Below are positions 10,201 to 21,733 of a stretch of DNA of 64,000 nt, in pieces. The notes under the pieces are model-generated. The model was not told the origin of the DNA and did no database searches. It worked only from the letters and a program-made list of their open reading frames with translations. The stretch's first letter is position 1; every line of letters starts with the position of its first letter. The position numbers were made by a program, and so were the translations under genes. Origin of the DNA: Artemisia argyi (lineage: Eukaryota > Streptophyta > Magnoliopsida > Asterales > Asteraceae); assembly GCA_030686995.1 (NCBI GenBank), contig CM060685.1:24226065-24290064 (forward strand). Reading direction: 5' to 3'.

Positions 10201-10346
10201 GAACTGATCATGCCACAAACACACGTCATTTATATAGAATCACATGGAAAATTTCAATTTACTCTTGCCTTATTATGGCAGGAAGATCCATTTTCAAGCG
10301 CCTCCACAGGTATCTCATTGGCGAGTCACATGAAACCCATGCCTAG
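7026..10346 (+). CDS. Multi-exon F-box gene with serially duplicated exons, copy 1
   Basis: Predicted exons: 7026-7314 (F-box about residues 3-33, then a charged tail ending ARWMEQQG), A1 7417-7506, B1 9272-9358, A2 9824-9946, B2 10282-10383 with an in-frame TAG at 10344-10346. Each intron has GT-AG ends, and every internal exon is phase 1-1 and a multiple of three (90, 87, 123, 102 nt). A1 and A2 are homologous (DLVESSESF / DLGDSSEAF, then PDSS-AA). B1 and B2 are homologous (GGSAFKHLRNYL / GRSIFKRLHRYL, then PS-S-TG). The gene therefore looks built by repeated duplication of an A-B exon pair. The F-box suggests an SCF adaptor, but the FBA domain of its relatives is missing and the tail family is unknown to me. 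The spliced protein would be about 210 residues. Splicing is predicted only; the B2 stop may be the natural end or a lesion. Confidence 0.6.
8577..8614 (+). mobile_element. Helitron 3' terminus inside an intron
   Basis: A GC-rich hairpin (ACCCGCCGCTGCAACGCACGGGT) followed about 9 bp later by CTAG at 8611-8614 and then T. This is the plant Helitron 3' end pattern. It lies in the A1-B1 intron. GCCC-rich repeats at 8395-8490 probably belong to the same element. I could not fix the 5' TC end. Confidence 0.65.
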
Positions 10347-10634
10347 AAACCCAACCCTGCAGCTGATCCATCAACATCTACTGGTAACAGCAACTGATTT
10401 TGACCATATGATTACTTATATTTAGTATGAGTTTTGGATTGTTTTGATTTATTTTACTAAAATGCAATCTTACATTTTACCATCTCTTATACTTCAGTTA
10501 AAGAACTCTGGAATGTTTTGCGAAATGACCTTCTATTCATTTTATGGCTTTATGTATTTGGCATGGTATTATTCATGTGCTTGTGTTATGCAGTTAAGTA
10601 ACCTTGAGCCTTGTAATTTTAAACAAACTAATAG

Positions 10635-10780
10635 GTACCAACGCTGAAGTTGGAGTTCAAGAGGCTCAAGTTTTTAAAAGAGGACCTGTTCTTGAGTCCC
10701 TCCCTCCCCCCCCCCCCCCCCCCCCTTCCCCTCAAGGTACTTGGCGAGTCGAGTGAGAACTTTGTTTAGTATCCGTATCA
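10635..10780 (+). pseudogene. Third A-type exon, disrupted by poly-C
   Basis: After an ATAG acceptor the sequence starts GTACCAACGCTGAAG like exon A2 and later has CTTGGCGAGTCGAGTGAGAA, the A-exon core. The two parts are separated by a C-rich expansion with 20 consecutive C at 10706-10725 (24 in copy 2). It is the third A-exon copy and lies past the B2 stop. Because the C-run length varies, its frame varies too. Confidence 0.55.
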
Positions 10781-12654
10781 TCATCATCACATTGATTTGA
10801 CCTTTTTAATGACTAAATCTAATTACTACTTATAAACTCTGTGGAATGAATCTAGTTATTATGATGTATCACCTATGTACTTGACTTATGCGTATGTACA
10901 AGGCCGTCTTTAGGGGAGTGCAATGGGTGTCATTGCACACGGCCACCACTTGACGAGGGCCACAAGATTTCATGCACTTCTATATTATATCTACACAATA
11001 TGAGCGTTGGGTTTGATTATTTCATGCACTACTGGTATATGTGTTTTTAGGGGCCTCTGTGTGGTATTGGCACGGGGCCACCGGAATCAATGAGACAAGC
11101 CAACATATGTAAATTTAATTGGGTATGTGTGGTTATGATAACCTCTTTTCATCTTGAGCTAATGGCAAACTTGTCTTTTCTTCTCTTTTAACCATTGGGT
11201 TGGTCGAACTGAATATGAAAAGCGGTTTGGTTTTTGCTGTTCTAGCGAAGCGAGGATTATTTGACTAACAAGTGAAGTGGGTCAACTTTTTGGGTCTAAC
11301 CGAATATGAAAGGCGGTTTTCGGTTGGTTTTAAACCGAAACCAAATTGTGTAACCTGTTTTGAGGTTCATGGTATTTTTTTTAGTAATAGATAGAAACAT
11401 AAATGAGAATTGCCAATGGTGCGTTATTCAGTTGATAATGGGTGAAACATCTTTGCACCTAACAAGCACAAGGTCAAAGGTTGAATCTTGGCACCTTATA
11501 GCCACAACCGCTGAGTGAGTCATGTATGCTCCCCATATTACATTATGGAAAGACACCTGATTGTGAGCCGTTTTTATTTAGTGGCAATTTTAACTATCTT
11601 ACAATTTTTTCACCACAAATTTAACTCACATGTCCTAAGCAGGAGTTGAACCTATAACCATTTGGTTTGAGAGTTTCTGACACAACATGTGATACCATTG
11701 GGACAAAAAGCCCTTTGATAATTGTGAACCAGTTTGAGTTACCTGTTATTAACCTCTTTGCACATAACATAAATGAGAATCGTGGGATGCACTTTAGTCT
11801 CTGGACATACCCCTCTTCACACGGCTTTTTAAATATCTACACGCCATGTATCCTTTGATTTTCACCTAAACACCATTTGTCTACTTTGTTTTTCCATTCC
11901 TTTGCCATTATATCTACTTTTTGAGTCTGCAAATCTTCATTCACAAATTTTGATAGTTACATATAAAAATTCACTAAGACTTGATAGCTAGATTGACTGC
12001 CACGTTACCAATTATCAACGTTTTTCATTAGAGATAATCAGTTGTCAACACTGTTCCACCTAAAATATGTTTGATAGCATACTAGGAATAGAAGCTAAAG
12101 TACAAAGTGTATTTTAGCTTATCACATGTTGACACGTACTTTTTACCCATGGACATCCACATTGTCTTTGCCTATAAATAGATTATTGTATTGAAGGAAA
12201 AAAATGTGCCTTGTATTAAAGTTTTCTAACACTTTCATGAGCCTTTTCTTCCTTCTCCAAATTTAACTAAGTCCTAGATTTTATATCTATTGGTTAGCAT
12301 AATTTTTACTTAAACATAATAACTTAGGTTTTGTGTTTAAGTTTAGTGAGGAAATCACCATACTTGCATAGTCATTCAATCCTGGTTGTTATTCCACAAA
12401 CAACCGGGTATAATTCTTTGATTTACATCAATAAATAGTTAAATGTTGAAAAAGAATTATTATGCTTAAATTGTTTAATATGTAAACGTATAAACCATTG
12501 TTAGTAGTCACATTACTTACGTGTTAATTAATACACAGTTGATAACTAACTAAACAGGAACACAAGGGGTAACCGAGCGATTTAATTTATAAAACATTTT
12601 TATAATCCGTTTTAAAAGTTTTTAAAATCAAAATCATTTCATGGCTACTAATTA
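10781..12654. other. Non-coding stretch with decayed repeats
   Basis: No gene seen. It holds a decayed interspersed repeat near 10895-11100 (GGGCC-rich), a SINE-like piece at 11411-11505, a second tRNA-like B-box on the minus strand near 11643-11680, and a TATA-containing stretch near 12168-12180 that may be an old LTR. Confidence 0.5.
11411..11505 (+). mobile_element. SINE-like tRNA-derived fragment
   Basis: Weak A-box (TTATTCAGTTGATAATGGG) and, about 45 bp on, a B-box-like AGGTTGAATCTTGG. The arrangement fits an old tRNA-derived SINE. No poly-A tail or target duplication was identified. Confidence 0.35.
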
Positions 12655-12895
12655 GTGCCAAAGCTCATTGATCCAAAGGGAGGTAGTTATTCATCTACTG
12701 CTCCTAAACTTGAGCAAGGAAATTTTACCAAATAGAAAAAGATATTCAAATGCTTTCTCTATGGCTTGGAACCTTATCTAGTCAAGTGTTTAGATGAAGG
12801 TCTCTTTCAGCCTAAAACCATTGATAGTTTAGATAAACCTCAAGCTCAATGGAATGAGAATGACAGAAGGGTGGTCAATCTTTTAGACTTTTGAA
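12655..12895 (+). pseudogene. Copia gag fragment
   Basis: Frames give PKLEQGNFTK, stop, KKIFKCFLYGLEPYLVK and later PQAQWNENDRRVVNLLDF, the N-terminal signature of another plant Copia gag family (NFxxWKxRF ... QWxxDERRxxNLD). Internal stops show it is dead. No LTRs were assigned. Confidence 0.65.
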
Positions 12896-13592
12896 AATTT
12901 TAAGTTTAGAAAGTGATATGTCGTAGGGCGATTGGTTTATTTTGGTAATTTTCCCATTTTCTATTAAATAGTAAAACACATAGTTATGACTTGTAAACGA
13001 TTGATGATTTAATCTAAACACTTAGTTAGTATGTTTTTTCATCCTTTCTTTACTTGTTTAAGACTTTACGCATGAATAGCATCCTTTTGATTTCTCTTAA
13101 GTAGTTAGATTGTTTCATGTCGTTAAAGGAAAAGTTTGAGGCCTGCTTTACGAAGCGATTCTGTTAATTCTTCATTGAGGAAAATTTCGGGTTTGATGTT
13201 ATGATTCACATCGCCTCGATCTTGGTTCATTTAAAGATATTAAAAATGTGTTTGCTTTGTTACAAAAGCGCCATGTAAAATCACACCCATATGTCTCTCA
13301 TGGTTCATAGGAATAGACATTTAATTCGATTTGGTTAGTTTGGTTTAGTGATTCTATTGGTGCTTCATTTTTGTAACAAACTATTGTAATGCTGCTCTTT
13401 TGATGAAAATGCAGCCTAAAAAAAATAAATAAAAAAAATAAAAATAAATAACTAATTAATTGGTCTAAAGGCGGAAGAAATTATAAAACCCAAACACTTA
13501 AACCGTTGGCCCAATTTGCATGTACTTTTTATACAACTTTTCACGATTTCTATAAAACCCTAAAAAAATTCTGCCACAAACATCATATCACA

Positions 13593-14698
13593 ATGTCAGA
13601 TCACATACCATTTGATTTACAAGTAGAAATCATCAAAAGGCTTCCGACCAAATCGTTACTTAAATTTAGAGCTGTTTCGAAAGCATGGAAGTCATTGATC
13701 CATAGCGCGAAGTTTATTGCCGATTATAACCCTCAGTCACAACATTTGCTTATACGTTCTGGATTCTACCAAAGAGATGTGTGTAAATATGAGTACAAAT
13801 TTGATACGACTGTAGACGATGATACTTTTCCCCAACATAAATTTTCTCTGACGGTTCCTTCGTATGATAATATGTTCAAAGATGTAATTGGCTACTCTCA
13901 CGGATTGTTTTGCTTGTTTGGTCGTTAACCGGATACACACAATGTAGTTTACGGGGCTGTTATATGGAATCCGTCTATCAGAAAATCGGTAGATATTGTT
14001 GTACCTAATTTGTCAGGTAGATCATCTTTTCTTGGTTTTGGGGTTTGTCGTGACACTAATGAACCTAAGATTGTTAAGATTAATGAGATTATAACTGATT
14101 TATTCTCATACGAAGTTGAAGTTTTTACATTAAGATCGGGTTTGTGGAGAAGACCAGTTAATAAATTGACTAATATATGGTTTCGACACGAATCTGCTAA
14201 TACGGTATCTATAGACGGGTTTATTTATTGGTTTGCTTCATATGATGGATTTTATACTTTGTTTCATTTGATTTGACAGTTGAAGAATTTAAACATGTAT
14301 ACCTCCCAGATAAGTTAGCATTTGGCAATGACATATCCTTAAAACATAGTCTACTGTATGAACTAAGGGAGTCTCTTGCTGTGCTTATATACGAATGTAA
14401 GGCTGGTAAACAAGTTTATAAAGTATGGAGGATGGACAATGGTATTTCTATATCATTTACGGAGATATTTACTATTAACTTACCGTATGCGTCACTACCG
14501 AGAATTCTCGGATTTAGAAATAATGGAGAACTTATAATGGAAATAAGAGATGATGATCATGATTCATTCATACCTGTAGCTTGTGAACCTGGATCAGAAC
14601 GCATGAATAGAATTGGGATTTCTGGAAATTATTACGGTTCATTGTTTGTGAGCTCCTACAAGGAATCACTACTACTGCTTAATCAACCAAATATGTAG
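13593..14698 (+). pseudogene. F-box/FBA pseudogene, copy 1
   Basis: Begins MSDHIPFDLQVEIIKRLP, a full F-box (about residues 3-45), and continues with an F-box-associated region including FLGFGVCRDTNEPKIVKI. It matches the intact gene at 56219 along its whole length and ends at the same place (LLLLNQPNM). Two lesions are visible: a TAA at about 13926 where relatives have GAT, and a one-base loss near 14262 that puts the last 141 codons in another frame. Both occur in copy 2 (39297-40402), so the gene was dead before the 25-kb duplication. The promoter telo-box is kept at 13555. Confidence 0.88.
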
Positions 14699-15746
14699 AT
14701 GAAATTATTTTAATTAGCAACCTAAGGTTTGATTCCCGTTAGGCAATGCAAGTTATTTATGTTCGACGTTTTTATTTCAAAACAAGAAATCTCATATTTA
14801 ATGGCAAATCACTTGTTTGGATAACAGCTTAATTAAACTAGACATATTATTCGTTGAATCATTTGAGCTTGTAGATGCATCAATGTTATATTTTTCATAA
14901 CATCACATGCCACATAATTATTAATTTATGATTTGAAGCAAGTTTAGAGACGGTAAGGCAATATTTTTCTATTCTTGATTCTTGCTTGCATTTAGAGGCT
15001 GAAAGGCAATATTCCCTTTTGCAACTCTTGATTCTTGCATTTAGAGGCTGAAAGCCAATATCCAATATTCTTGCATTTTTTTTTTTTTTTTTTTTTTTGC
15101 TAACTTATATGTAGTCTTCTTCCATGTTAATTGCAATTTGCAACTCTTTGTTAAGAACTATTACACCAGCACCTATGATCTAATTCTTTAAGTTATCACA
15201 TTTTGGTTGATCATATATTTAATTATGCTGATCTGGACCAACCAATTATATTCCGGTCTAATAAAGTATGGACATTGATTTTTCCGTATCTTCCATATCT
15301 ATATGATGTACGCATATTCTACAAAGTCGGCCATTGACTTTTTATATAATTTAACAAATCTGACATATGATTTGAATCTTTCTAACTATCACTCATTGAC
15401 TTCCACAGCTCCACTGTTGCAAAATTTTAGATACACTTGACTTTGTTATTAGTGTATACTCAGTTCCCTATTCAGATAGCGTCTTTCTTGAACACAGTTT
15501 ATGCATAAAACTGTAGCAATGCCAAACTGGTCCTACTTTATAAAAAAATGATATTGATAGTGTCCCTTTCTAACAACCTGAAGCTGCAACATTATTTTTT
15601 GTTATGATATGAGATGACTCTGTGAAAAAGTCTACTGCATTTGAGATACTACTATTAAATATTATGATTAAGTATTGGTAAGATCAGTATATATACTAAT
15701 AACGGGCTTCCGTCCATATTCATAAATAGATATCTAAGCATCATCC
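14699..15746 (+). promoter_or_regulatory. Region upstream of the RLP gene
   Basis: No gene. It holds two short direct repeats (GCATTTAGAGGCTGAAAG near 14988 and 15038), a T run near 15078-15098 and RLP promoter sequence homologous to the relics at 225 and 5640. No clear TATA box was assigned. Confidence 0.5.
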
Positions 15747-17063
15747 ATGAGTGGAAGTATGAGGACATTGCCTCATTTTCCTATTTCTTTTCTTGTCGTT
15801 TTCATATGCAGCAGCAGCAGCCTTGTTTCTGTTGAAACACGGTGCATTGAGAGGGAGCAAAGAGCACTACTTCAGTTAAAAAATGGGTTAGTGGATGATT
15901 ATGGCATTCTATCTTCTTGGAGTAGTCATAAAAGCTCAATTGATTGCTGCTCGTGGAGAGGTGTAACTTGCAGCAACAGAACTCATCATGTCACAATGCT
16001 CGATCTTCATGGATATTGGTCAGATGATCTTGGTGAGCGAGTTGAACTTGCTGGTGACATCAACTCTTCGCTGCTTGGGTTGAAACACTTGCAACATTTG
16101 GACCTCAGTTTTAGTAGCTTCACCAGGATTCCAGAATTCATCGGCTCCCTCACAAAACTTCGCTACCTCAACCTTTCCATCATTAACTTTGAGGTATCCA
16201 AAGTCCCCCCTCAATTGGGGAACCTTTCATACTTAGAAACTCTTGATATGTCATATTCTACCATTACTTTGAAAAACACAGAGTGGCTCTCTAAACTTTC
16301 TTCGCTCGAATACTTAGACCTCAGTTATTTGGACCTGAGTGATTCTAATAATCTGTTAGAAAATGTGATCACACGGCTTCCTTCACTTTTAGAACTAAGG
16401 ATAGATAGCTCTCTTCTTCCCGAAATTCCTGCAAATAAATTTTATCCAGTCACCAATTTCTCAAGGTCTCTGTCTATTTTAGATCTCTCCACTAACTATC
16501 TTCCCTCCTATTCGATATATCCTTGGTTATTCAACTTCAGTGGAAGCCTTACAGATATCAACCTCTCCTACAATGAGTTGTTTGGTACCATTCCTGAAGC
16601 TTTTGGTGCATTTAAGTTCCTGCAGAACTTAGATTTGACAACGAATGTCCTTAAAGGCGGTATTCCAAAATCATTTGGGAACTTCAGCAAGTTAGTTTCG
16701 CTAAATTTAGCTGGGAACAATCTCAAAGACGACCTTCCGAGTTTGTTCCATGTCTTGAGAGGGAAAAGAAGTCTATTCAAGTTTTGGATCTGAGTTATAA
16801 CAAGATAAGCGGTTCCTTGCCCGATTTTACAACATTCACCACTTTGAAAGAATTATATCTTAAAGGTAATAAGATAAGGGGACCTTTCCCTGAAAATTTT
16901 GAGCAAATCTCAAATCTTTTCATCCTTGATTTGGCTGATAACCAGATTAGTGGATTTCTCCCAAATCTGTCAGCTCTTTCTTCGTTGAGGGAGTTATATT
17001 TTGAGAGAAATCGTTTGCAAGGGACTTTAGGAGAAAAGATTATGCCACTTACGCAGCTACAAT
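15747..17063 (+). pseudogene. LRR receptor-like protein, 3' truncated and frameshifted
   Basis: ATG at 15747, signal peptide (hydrophobic about residues 11-28), LRRNT_2 cap (CIEREQRALLQLK ... DCCSWRGVTC, about 33-75), then extracellular plant-type leucine-rich repeats. RLPs sit in the plasma membrane and sense ligands in defence or development; the leader and LRRNT resemble the EIX/Ve type. A frameshift near 16757-16778 breaks the frame (VLRGKR versus a resuming LDLSYNKISGSLPD). After 17063 the gene is replaced by unrelated sequence, so the last LRRs and membrane segment are missing. The complete-length sister is at 41450-44445. Confidence 0.9.
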
Positions 17064-17123
17064 GTGATGTCTTGATCCAACTAAAGGACACGAGTTCGAT
17101 TCCGTTCCGCAAGCATGGCTGGG
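17063..17123. repeat. 61-bp direct repeat at the left side of the Copia
   Basis: Matches 22280-22340 with two mismatches, in direct orientation. It contains GAGTTCGATTCCG, which resembles a pol III B-box, so the repeat may come from a SINE-like sequence. It starts exactly where homology to the intact RLP ends. Confidence 0.8.
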
Positions 17124-17130
17124 AACCAGC

Positions 17131-17262
17131 TGAAGGATAATGAGAATCATATATCTATTCATGATAATAAGCCGGTATATAAATACCCAATACAAGAATA
17201 TTCTAGACCTCGGGCCTTAGCCCATACTAAGATTACATGGACTCTTAATATATCGACTAACA
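17131..17262 (-). repeat. 3' LTR of the Copia element
   Basis: 132 bp, an unusually short LTR. It contains TATAAATAC near 17178 on the plus strand; orientation of the element was set from the coding strand and primer site. Confidence 0.88.
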
Positions 17263-18681
17263 CTCCCCCGCAGTTGGAGTGGGAGGACACCGGACACTAA
17301 AACTGGTTCTAGACTCCTGAAATAAAGCATATGGTAAACCTTTGGTAAAAATATCTGCATACTGATAACGTGATGGTACTTGAAGCACACGAACTTGACC
17401 AGCAGCAACCAAATCCCGTATAAAATGAATATCAATCTCTATATGCTTTGTACGTTGATGTTGAACCGGAATAGAAGATAAATAAACAGCACTAACATTA
17501 TCACAGTAAACAAGCATAGCAGAAGACAAAAGTGTGTGCAATTCACGTAAAAGATTCCGCAACCAACAAGTCTCAGCAACAGCATTGGCAACCCCACGAT
17601 ACCGGCGCTTAGAGGACCAGGAGAGAAGATTGTTGCCGAGAAAAACACAATAGCCAGAAGTCGATCGCCGAGTAGTAGGGCATCCGGCCCAATCAACATC
17701 AGAATAAGCAACCAATGAAGAAGTGGATGAAGAAAACAACTGCAAACCATAGTCTAATGTACCCCGAACATACCTCAAGATCCGCTTAAGAGTCGATAAG
17801 TGAGGCTCCCGAGGATCATGCATGTAAAGACAAATCTGTTGCACTGCATATGAAATATCAGGTCTAGTAAAGGTAAGATACTGTAGAGAACCAGCAAGAC
17901 TCCGATATAACTTAGAATCAGAAACCGGGTCACCATCATCACCCAATTTAGACTCCGTGTCAACAGGAGTCCGAGAAGGGTTACAACCAACCATATGTGC
18001 ACGCTCCAATATCTCTATAGCATACTTTCGCTGTGACAAAAACATACCTGAAGAATCACGCGTAACTGAAACACCCAAGAAATAATTAAGAGCACCCAAA
18101 TCTGTCATAGCAAACTCCTTATGTAAAGAAGCAATGATCTGCTGTAATAAACCATCAGACGAAGCAGTGAGCACAATATCATCCACATAGAGTAACAAAA
18201 ATGCAGTATCATCACCCTGTTTATAAATAAATAACGAGGAGTCACAACGACTAGGAGAAAAGCCAACAGTAGTGATGTAATTTGCAAAGCGCTGAAACCA
18301 GGCCCGAGGAGCCTGCTTAAGACCATACAGTGAACGCTGCAATAAACAAACATAATCAGGATGAACATGATCATGAAACCCAGGTGGCTGATACATATAA
18401 ACTGTTTCTGCCAAATCCCCATGTAAACAAGCATTCTTGACATCCAGCTGATGTACTGGCCAATGTCGAGAAATAGCTAAACTAAGAACCGTCCGAATAG
18501 TACCAGGTTTAACAACTGGGCTAAAAGTCTCATCTACATCCACACCCTCTATCTGATTACTACCATTGGCCACAAGACGAGCCTTGTATCGACTAAGATT
18601 GCCATCTGCTAAAAACTTGTGACGAAATAGCCACATACTACGGATAACATTCGCATCTGGGGTTTTGGTACAAGAGTCCAA
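17263..18681 (-). pseudogene. Copia reverse transcriptase and RNase H part
   Basis: The frame is open for about 470 codons but starts only after a frameshift near 18662. It shows LDVKNACLHGDL, SLYGLKQAPRAWFQRF, the catalytic YVDD (LLLYVDDIVLT) and an RNase H region from about VAYSDVDWAGC. After LLSWSSKR the usual stretch holding the AEAE acidic motif is missing and the sequence jumps to YRGVANAVAE, so RNase H lacks a catalytic glutamate. In the living element this enzyme copies RNA to cDNA in the particle. This copy cannot complete the process on its own. Confidence 0.88.
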
Positions 18682-18940
18682 GTTTTGTTTTTAATAAGTG
18701 CACCATGTTCATCACACATAGCATTTTGCCGGTTAAGATTACGAAACGTATCACTAGGAGACCGAGGTAACAGAGAAATCGTAGACACATGACCAGCATA
18801 ACAAGATTGGGACGAGTAATCCCGACACGAGCACGTGTGACCGTAGGGTGAATCGAACCAGTGGGCTGTGGAATTGGTGGATCAGGTGTCTGTGGCGTTT
18901 GTGGGGTTTGTGGCGTTTGTGGATCAGGTGTCTGTGGCGT
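18682..18940 (-). pseudogene. Copia integrase-RT linker with proline repeats and lesions
   Basis: The linker encodes imperfect PQTPQTPDP repeats from a CACAAACGCC-type minisatellite. The stop that ends the upstream frame (TAA near 18940) lies where other repeat units have CAA, a simple C-to-T change. A second frame change occurs between about 18780 and 18840, after which frames give SCYAGHVSTISLLPRSP, normal for this linker. Confidence 0.75.
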
Positions 18941-21733
18941 TTATGTGGTTTGTGGCATTTGTGGTATTGGTGTAGGTGCAGGTGATGGACTAAGAGGCTC
19001 AACAGTTGCATCAGGTGTAGGTAGATTAGGTGTATTGGTGGGAGATAATCTTAGAATATTAGAAATGACATTAGATGAGTCATCCAAAAATACATAAGAA
19101 GAATTGATAGTGGGAGTAGTAGTATGGGAAGTCTTTGTGGCAAACGGGAAAACAGTTTCATCAAAGGTAACATGTCGTGAAAGAATAAATTTATTGGTGT
19201 TCAAATCTAAGCAACGATAACCACGATGATTTGTGGCATGACCTAAGAAAAGAGAAGGTGTGGCCCGAGCACCAAGTTTGTTATTAGTATCAATATGAGG
19301 ATAACAAAGACACCCAAAGGTACGCAAAAGACTATAGTCAGGTGTTAACCCAAAAAGACGAGTAAATGGGACTTCATTGTCAATGGCACGTGATGGTAAT
19401 ATATTTAAAAGATAAACAGCCATATTAAGAGCCTCGGTCCAATAATTAGGAGGAAGATGTGCTTGAAATAACAAAGTACGAATAAGGTTATTGATAGTTC
19501 TAATCATCCTCTCGGATTTGCCATTTTGTTGAGAGGTACGAGGACAAGAAAACCTAAATTGAATCCCATTATCGGAAAAGAGCTTATGAAAAGCTTGGTT
19601 ATCAAATTCCCCACCATGGTCACACTGAAAAGACTTAATGTCACACTTAAATTGATTGCTAACAAAGCTACGAAACAAATTAAATTTAGACAAAACATCA
19701 GATTTATTAACTAAAGGATAAACCCAAACAAACTGAGAATAATGATCCCAAAATAAGACATAATATTTAAAACCGGAAAGACTCGGAATTGGGGAAGTCC
19801 ACAAGTCCGAGTGTACAATATAAAAAGACGAATTAACCAAACTACTAGAACTGACAAACGGAAGTTTCACATGTTTGCCAAGCTGACAAGCATGACAAAG
19901 AACGGGAGACTTCTCTTTGTTACAAGAAATAGAACTACTTGAAAGGACACGACGTAGCACTTCACTTCCTGGATGTCCAAGACGCTGATGCCACATATAC
20001 TGACTCGCTAGAAAAGCATGCGGAATGGTGGAAGGCTGAGTGACTGGGTAAAGATCGCCATTGCTATCACAGCGGAGCAGCACTAGACGCGTTTGAAATT
20101 CCTTAATAGAAAAACCAAAAGGGTCAAACTCAACTGCACAATAATTATCACGGACAAATTGTCGAACAGATATCAAATTTTTTACAATATTGGGAGTGAT
20201 TAAAACATTATTTAAATGAAGGGGACGCGTAGGAGTTGACAAAATGCTATGGCCAGAGTTGATGACAGGAATAGAATGCCCATCACCAACCGCAACAGAT
20301 GGATAAATGCACAAATTAAAAACATCATTTAGACAATTGACATCATCATTAATGTGAGAGGACGCACCTGTATCCATATTCCAATTGTCGTTGACAGGAG
20401 CATGAAGTGTTTCAGCAGTAAAAGCTTGAGGTAAAGTGGTTTCTTGACCTGGTAAAAGAATCCCCTGCTGTGAACCATGCGAATGGAAAGACCCCTGCTG
20501 CGAACCCCCTGAAAATTGAACCTGCTGTGGTTGCGAACCCCCTGAACCTTGTACCTGACCCTGCTGCTGCGGTGAACCCCCTGAAAGAACAGTTCGAACC
20601 CCCTGAGTGGCATGAACCCCCTGATGAGTAGTTGGACGCTCGTTCACAAACGGACCAGCGTTCACAAACGGACCCCCTCCAAAAGTAGTAGTAGGCTGGT
20701 TGTATATCATGGGTTGGGCCAAGGAGCCAAAACCAGGTGGTGGACTCGCAACATATGCAACAGGTTGGTAGACAGTAGGATTTGGAGTTTGTGGTTGCAT
20801 AGCACCTTGAAGACCAAGTTTAGCCAAAAGAGATTGGAGAGTCACCAAATCATTGGAAGACAAAGGAGTACCCGTAGGAAGCGTAGCAGTGGAGGGGCGT
20901 TTTGAAGGATTATTATGTCTTCCATCATGAAGGAACTTACAATGCACTCCAAACCTACAAAAACCTTGAGCAAAAAGGAAACAAGGTTTGTTAACCTTTT
21001 CATTAGAATTATTAGTACGCCTCATGCTTGAGTTCGAGTTAGCCATTAAAACCATTGGTGACAAAGAGCTAGAATCAACAAGAGTATCTAATCCACGAGT
21101 CTTTAAACGCATCTCCTCTATTGTAAGCATGGACCGAACCGTTTTAAGATCCGGGAAAACTTCACGATGAGCAAGGATAGTTGAAACACTATCATACTTC
21201 GCGGGCAACCCTTCCAAGGCAAAAGTAACAATGTCATCATCGCTAATGGGAGAACCCAAACTGGATAATATAGTTGCCATGTTTTCAATCTTCTGAAAGT
21301 AGGCATCAATGCTTAAATCCCCAAGTTTAAGAGCACGGAGTTCAGCCTTCAATGCAATAGAGCGAGAGCGCTTATTGTCATTGAAAATTGAAGCAAGCAT
21401 GTCCCATGCCTCCTTAGCCGTTTGAGGATCCGCATTAACAAGGCGTTGTTGAAGCGTTGGAGACAAAGTAATAAAGATCCAAGAAAGAACAATAGTGTCA
21501 ATCTTCAACCATTCGGCATCGGGAGTACTTGAGGTTGCATCATCCGGAGATTTACCCAAAAGATGATCCAAGATGAACTGCCCTTTGCAAATATGCTTCA
21601 GAAAGTAAGTCCACGAGGAGTAGTTCATCTCCTCAACATCCAACTTGACCGGAACAAGAGTGGGGATGTTATTGATAGTCATGAGTTTATCGGACAAAAG
21701 TATAACGGGTGTTGGTGGAGTAGATCCTGTCAT
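18941..21733 (-). pseudogene. Copia gag, protease and integrase part
   Basis: 930 codons from ATG at 21733. Gag spans about residues 1-330. Its zinc finger is not the usual CCHC knuckle but C-X7-C-X5-C-X3-H (CFLFAQGFCRFGVHCKFLH, about 254-272), a CCCH type. A Gly/Gln-rich stretch follows. Protease active site: MDTGASSH. Pre-integrase finger: HQRLGHPG ... CHACQLGKH. Integrase core: acidic residues at DLWT, CDHGGEF and the GKSERMIRT glutamate. This half is open throughout and is lost only at the stop in the proline linker. In living elements it makes the particle, matures the polyprotein and inserts cDNA. Confidence 0.9.

Larger units (their letters stand above)
1..17063. repeat. Segmental tandem duplication, copy 1
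   Basis: This block is repeated at 25422-42766 in the same orientation. Gene order, transposon insertions and even old lesions (F-box stop codon, RLP frameshift) are the same in both. Base 1 aligns with base 25422, and the offset drifts from 25421 to 25703 through poly-T, poly-C and indel differences plus the solo LTR found only in copy 2. Homology ends inside the RLP gene at 17063. The window starts inside the homologous block, so the true left edge is not visible. The near identity implies a very recent duplication, or two haplotypes placed in tandem by assembly. Confidence 0.95.

Noticed and set aside
16795..17112. Minus-strand frame of about 105 codons over the RLP
   Set aside because: Antisense to regular LRR coding sequence, a common artefact.
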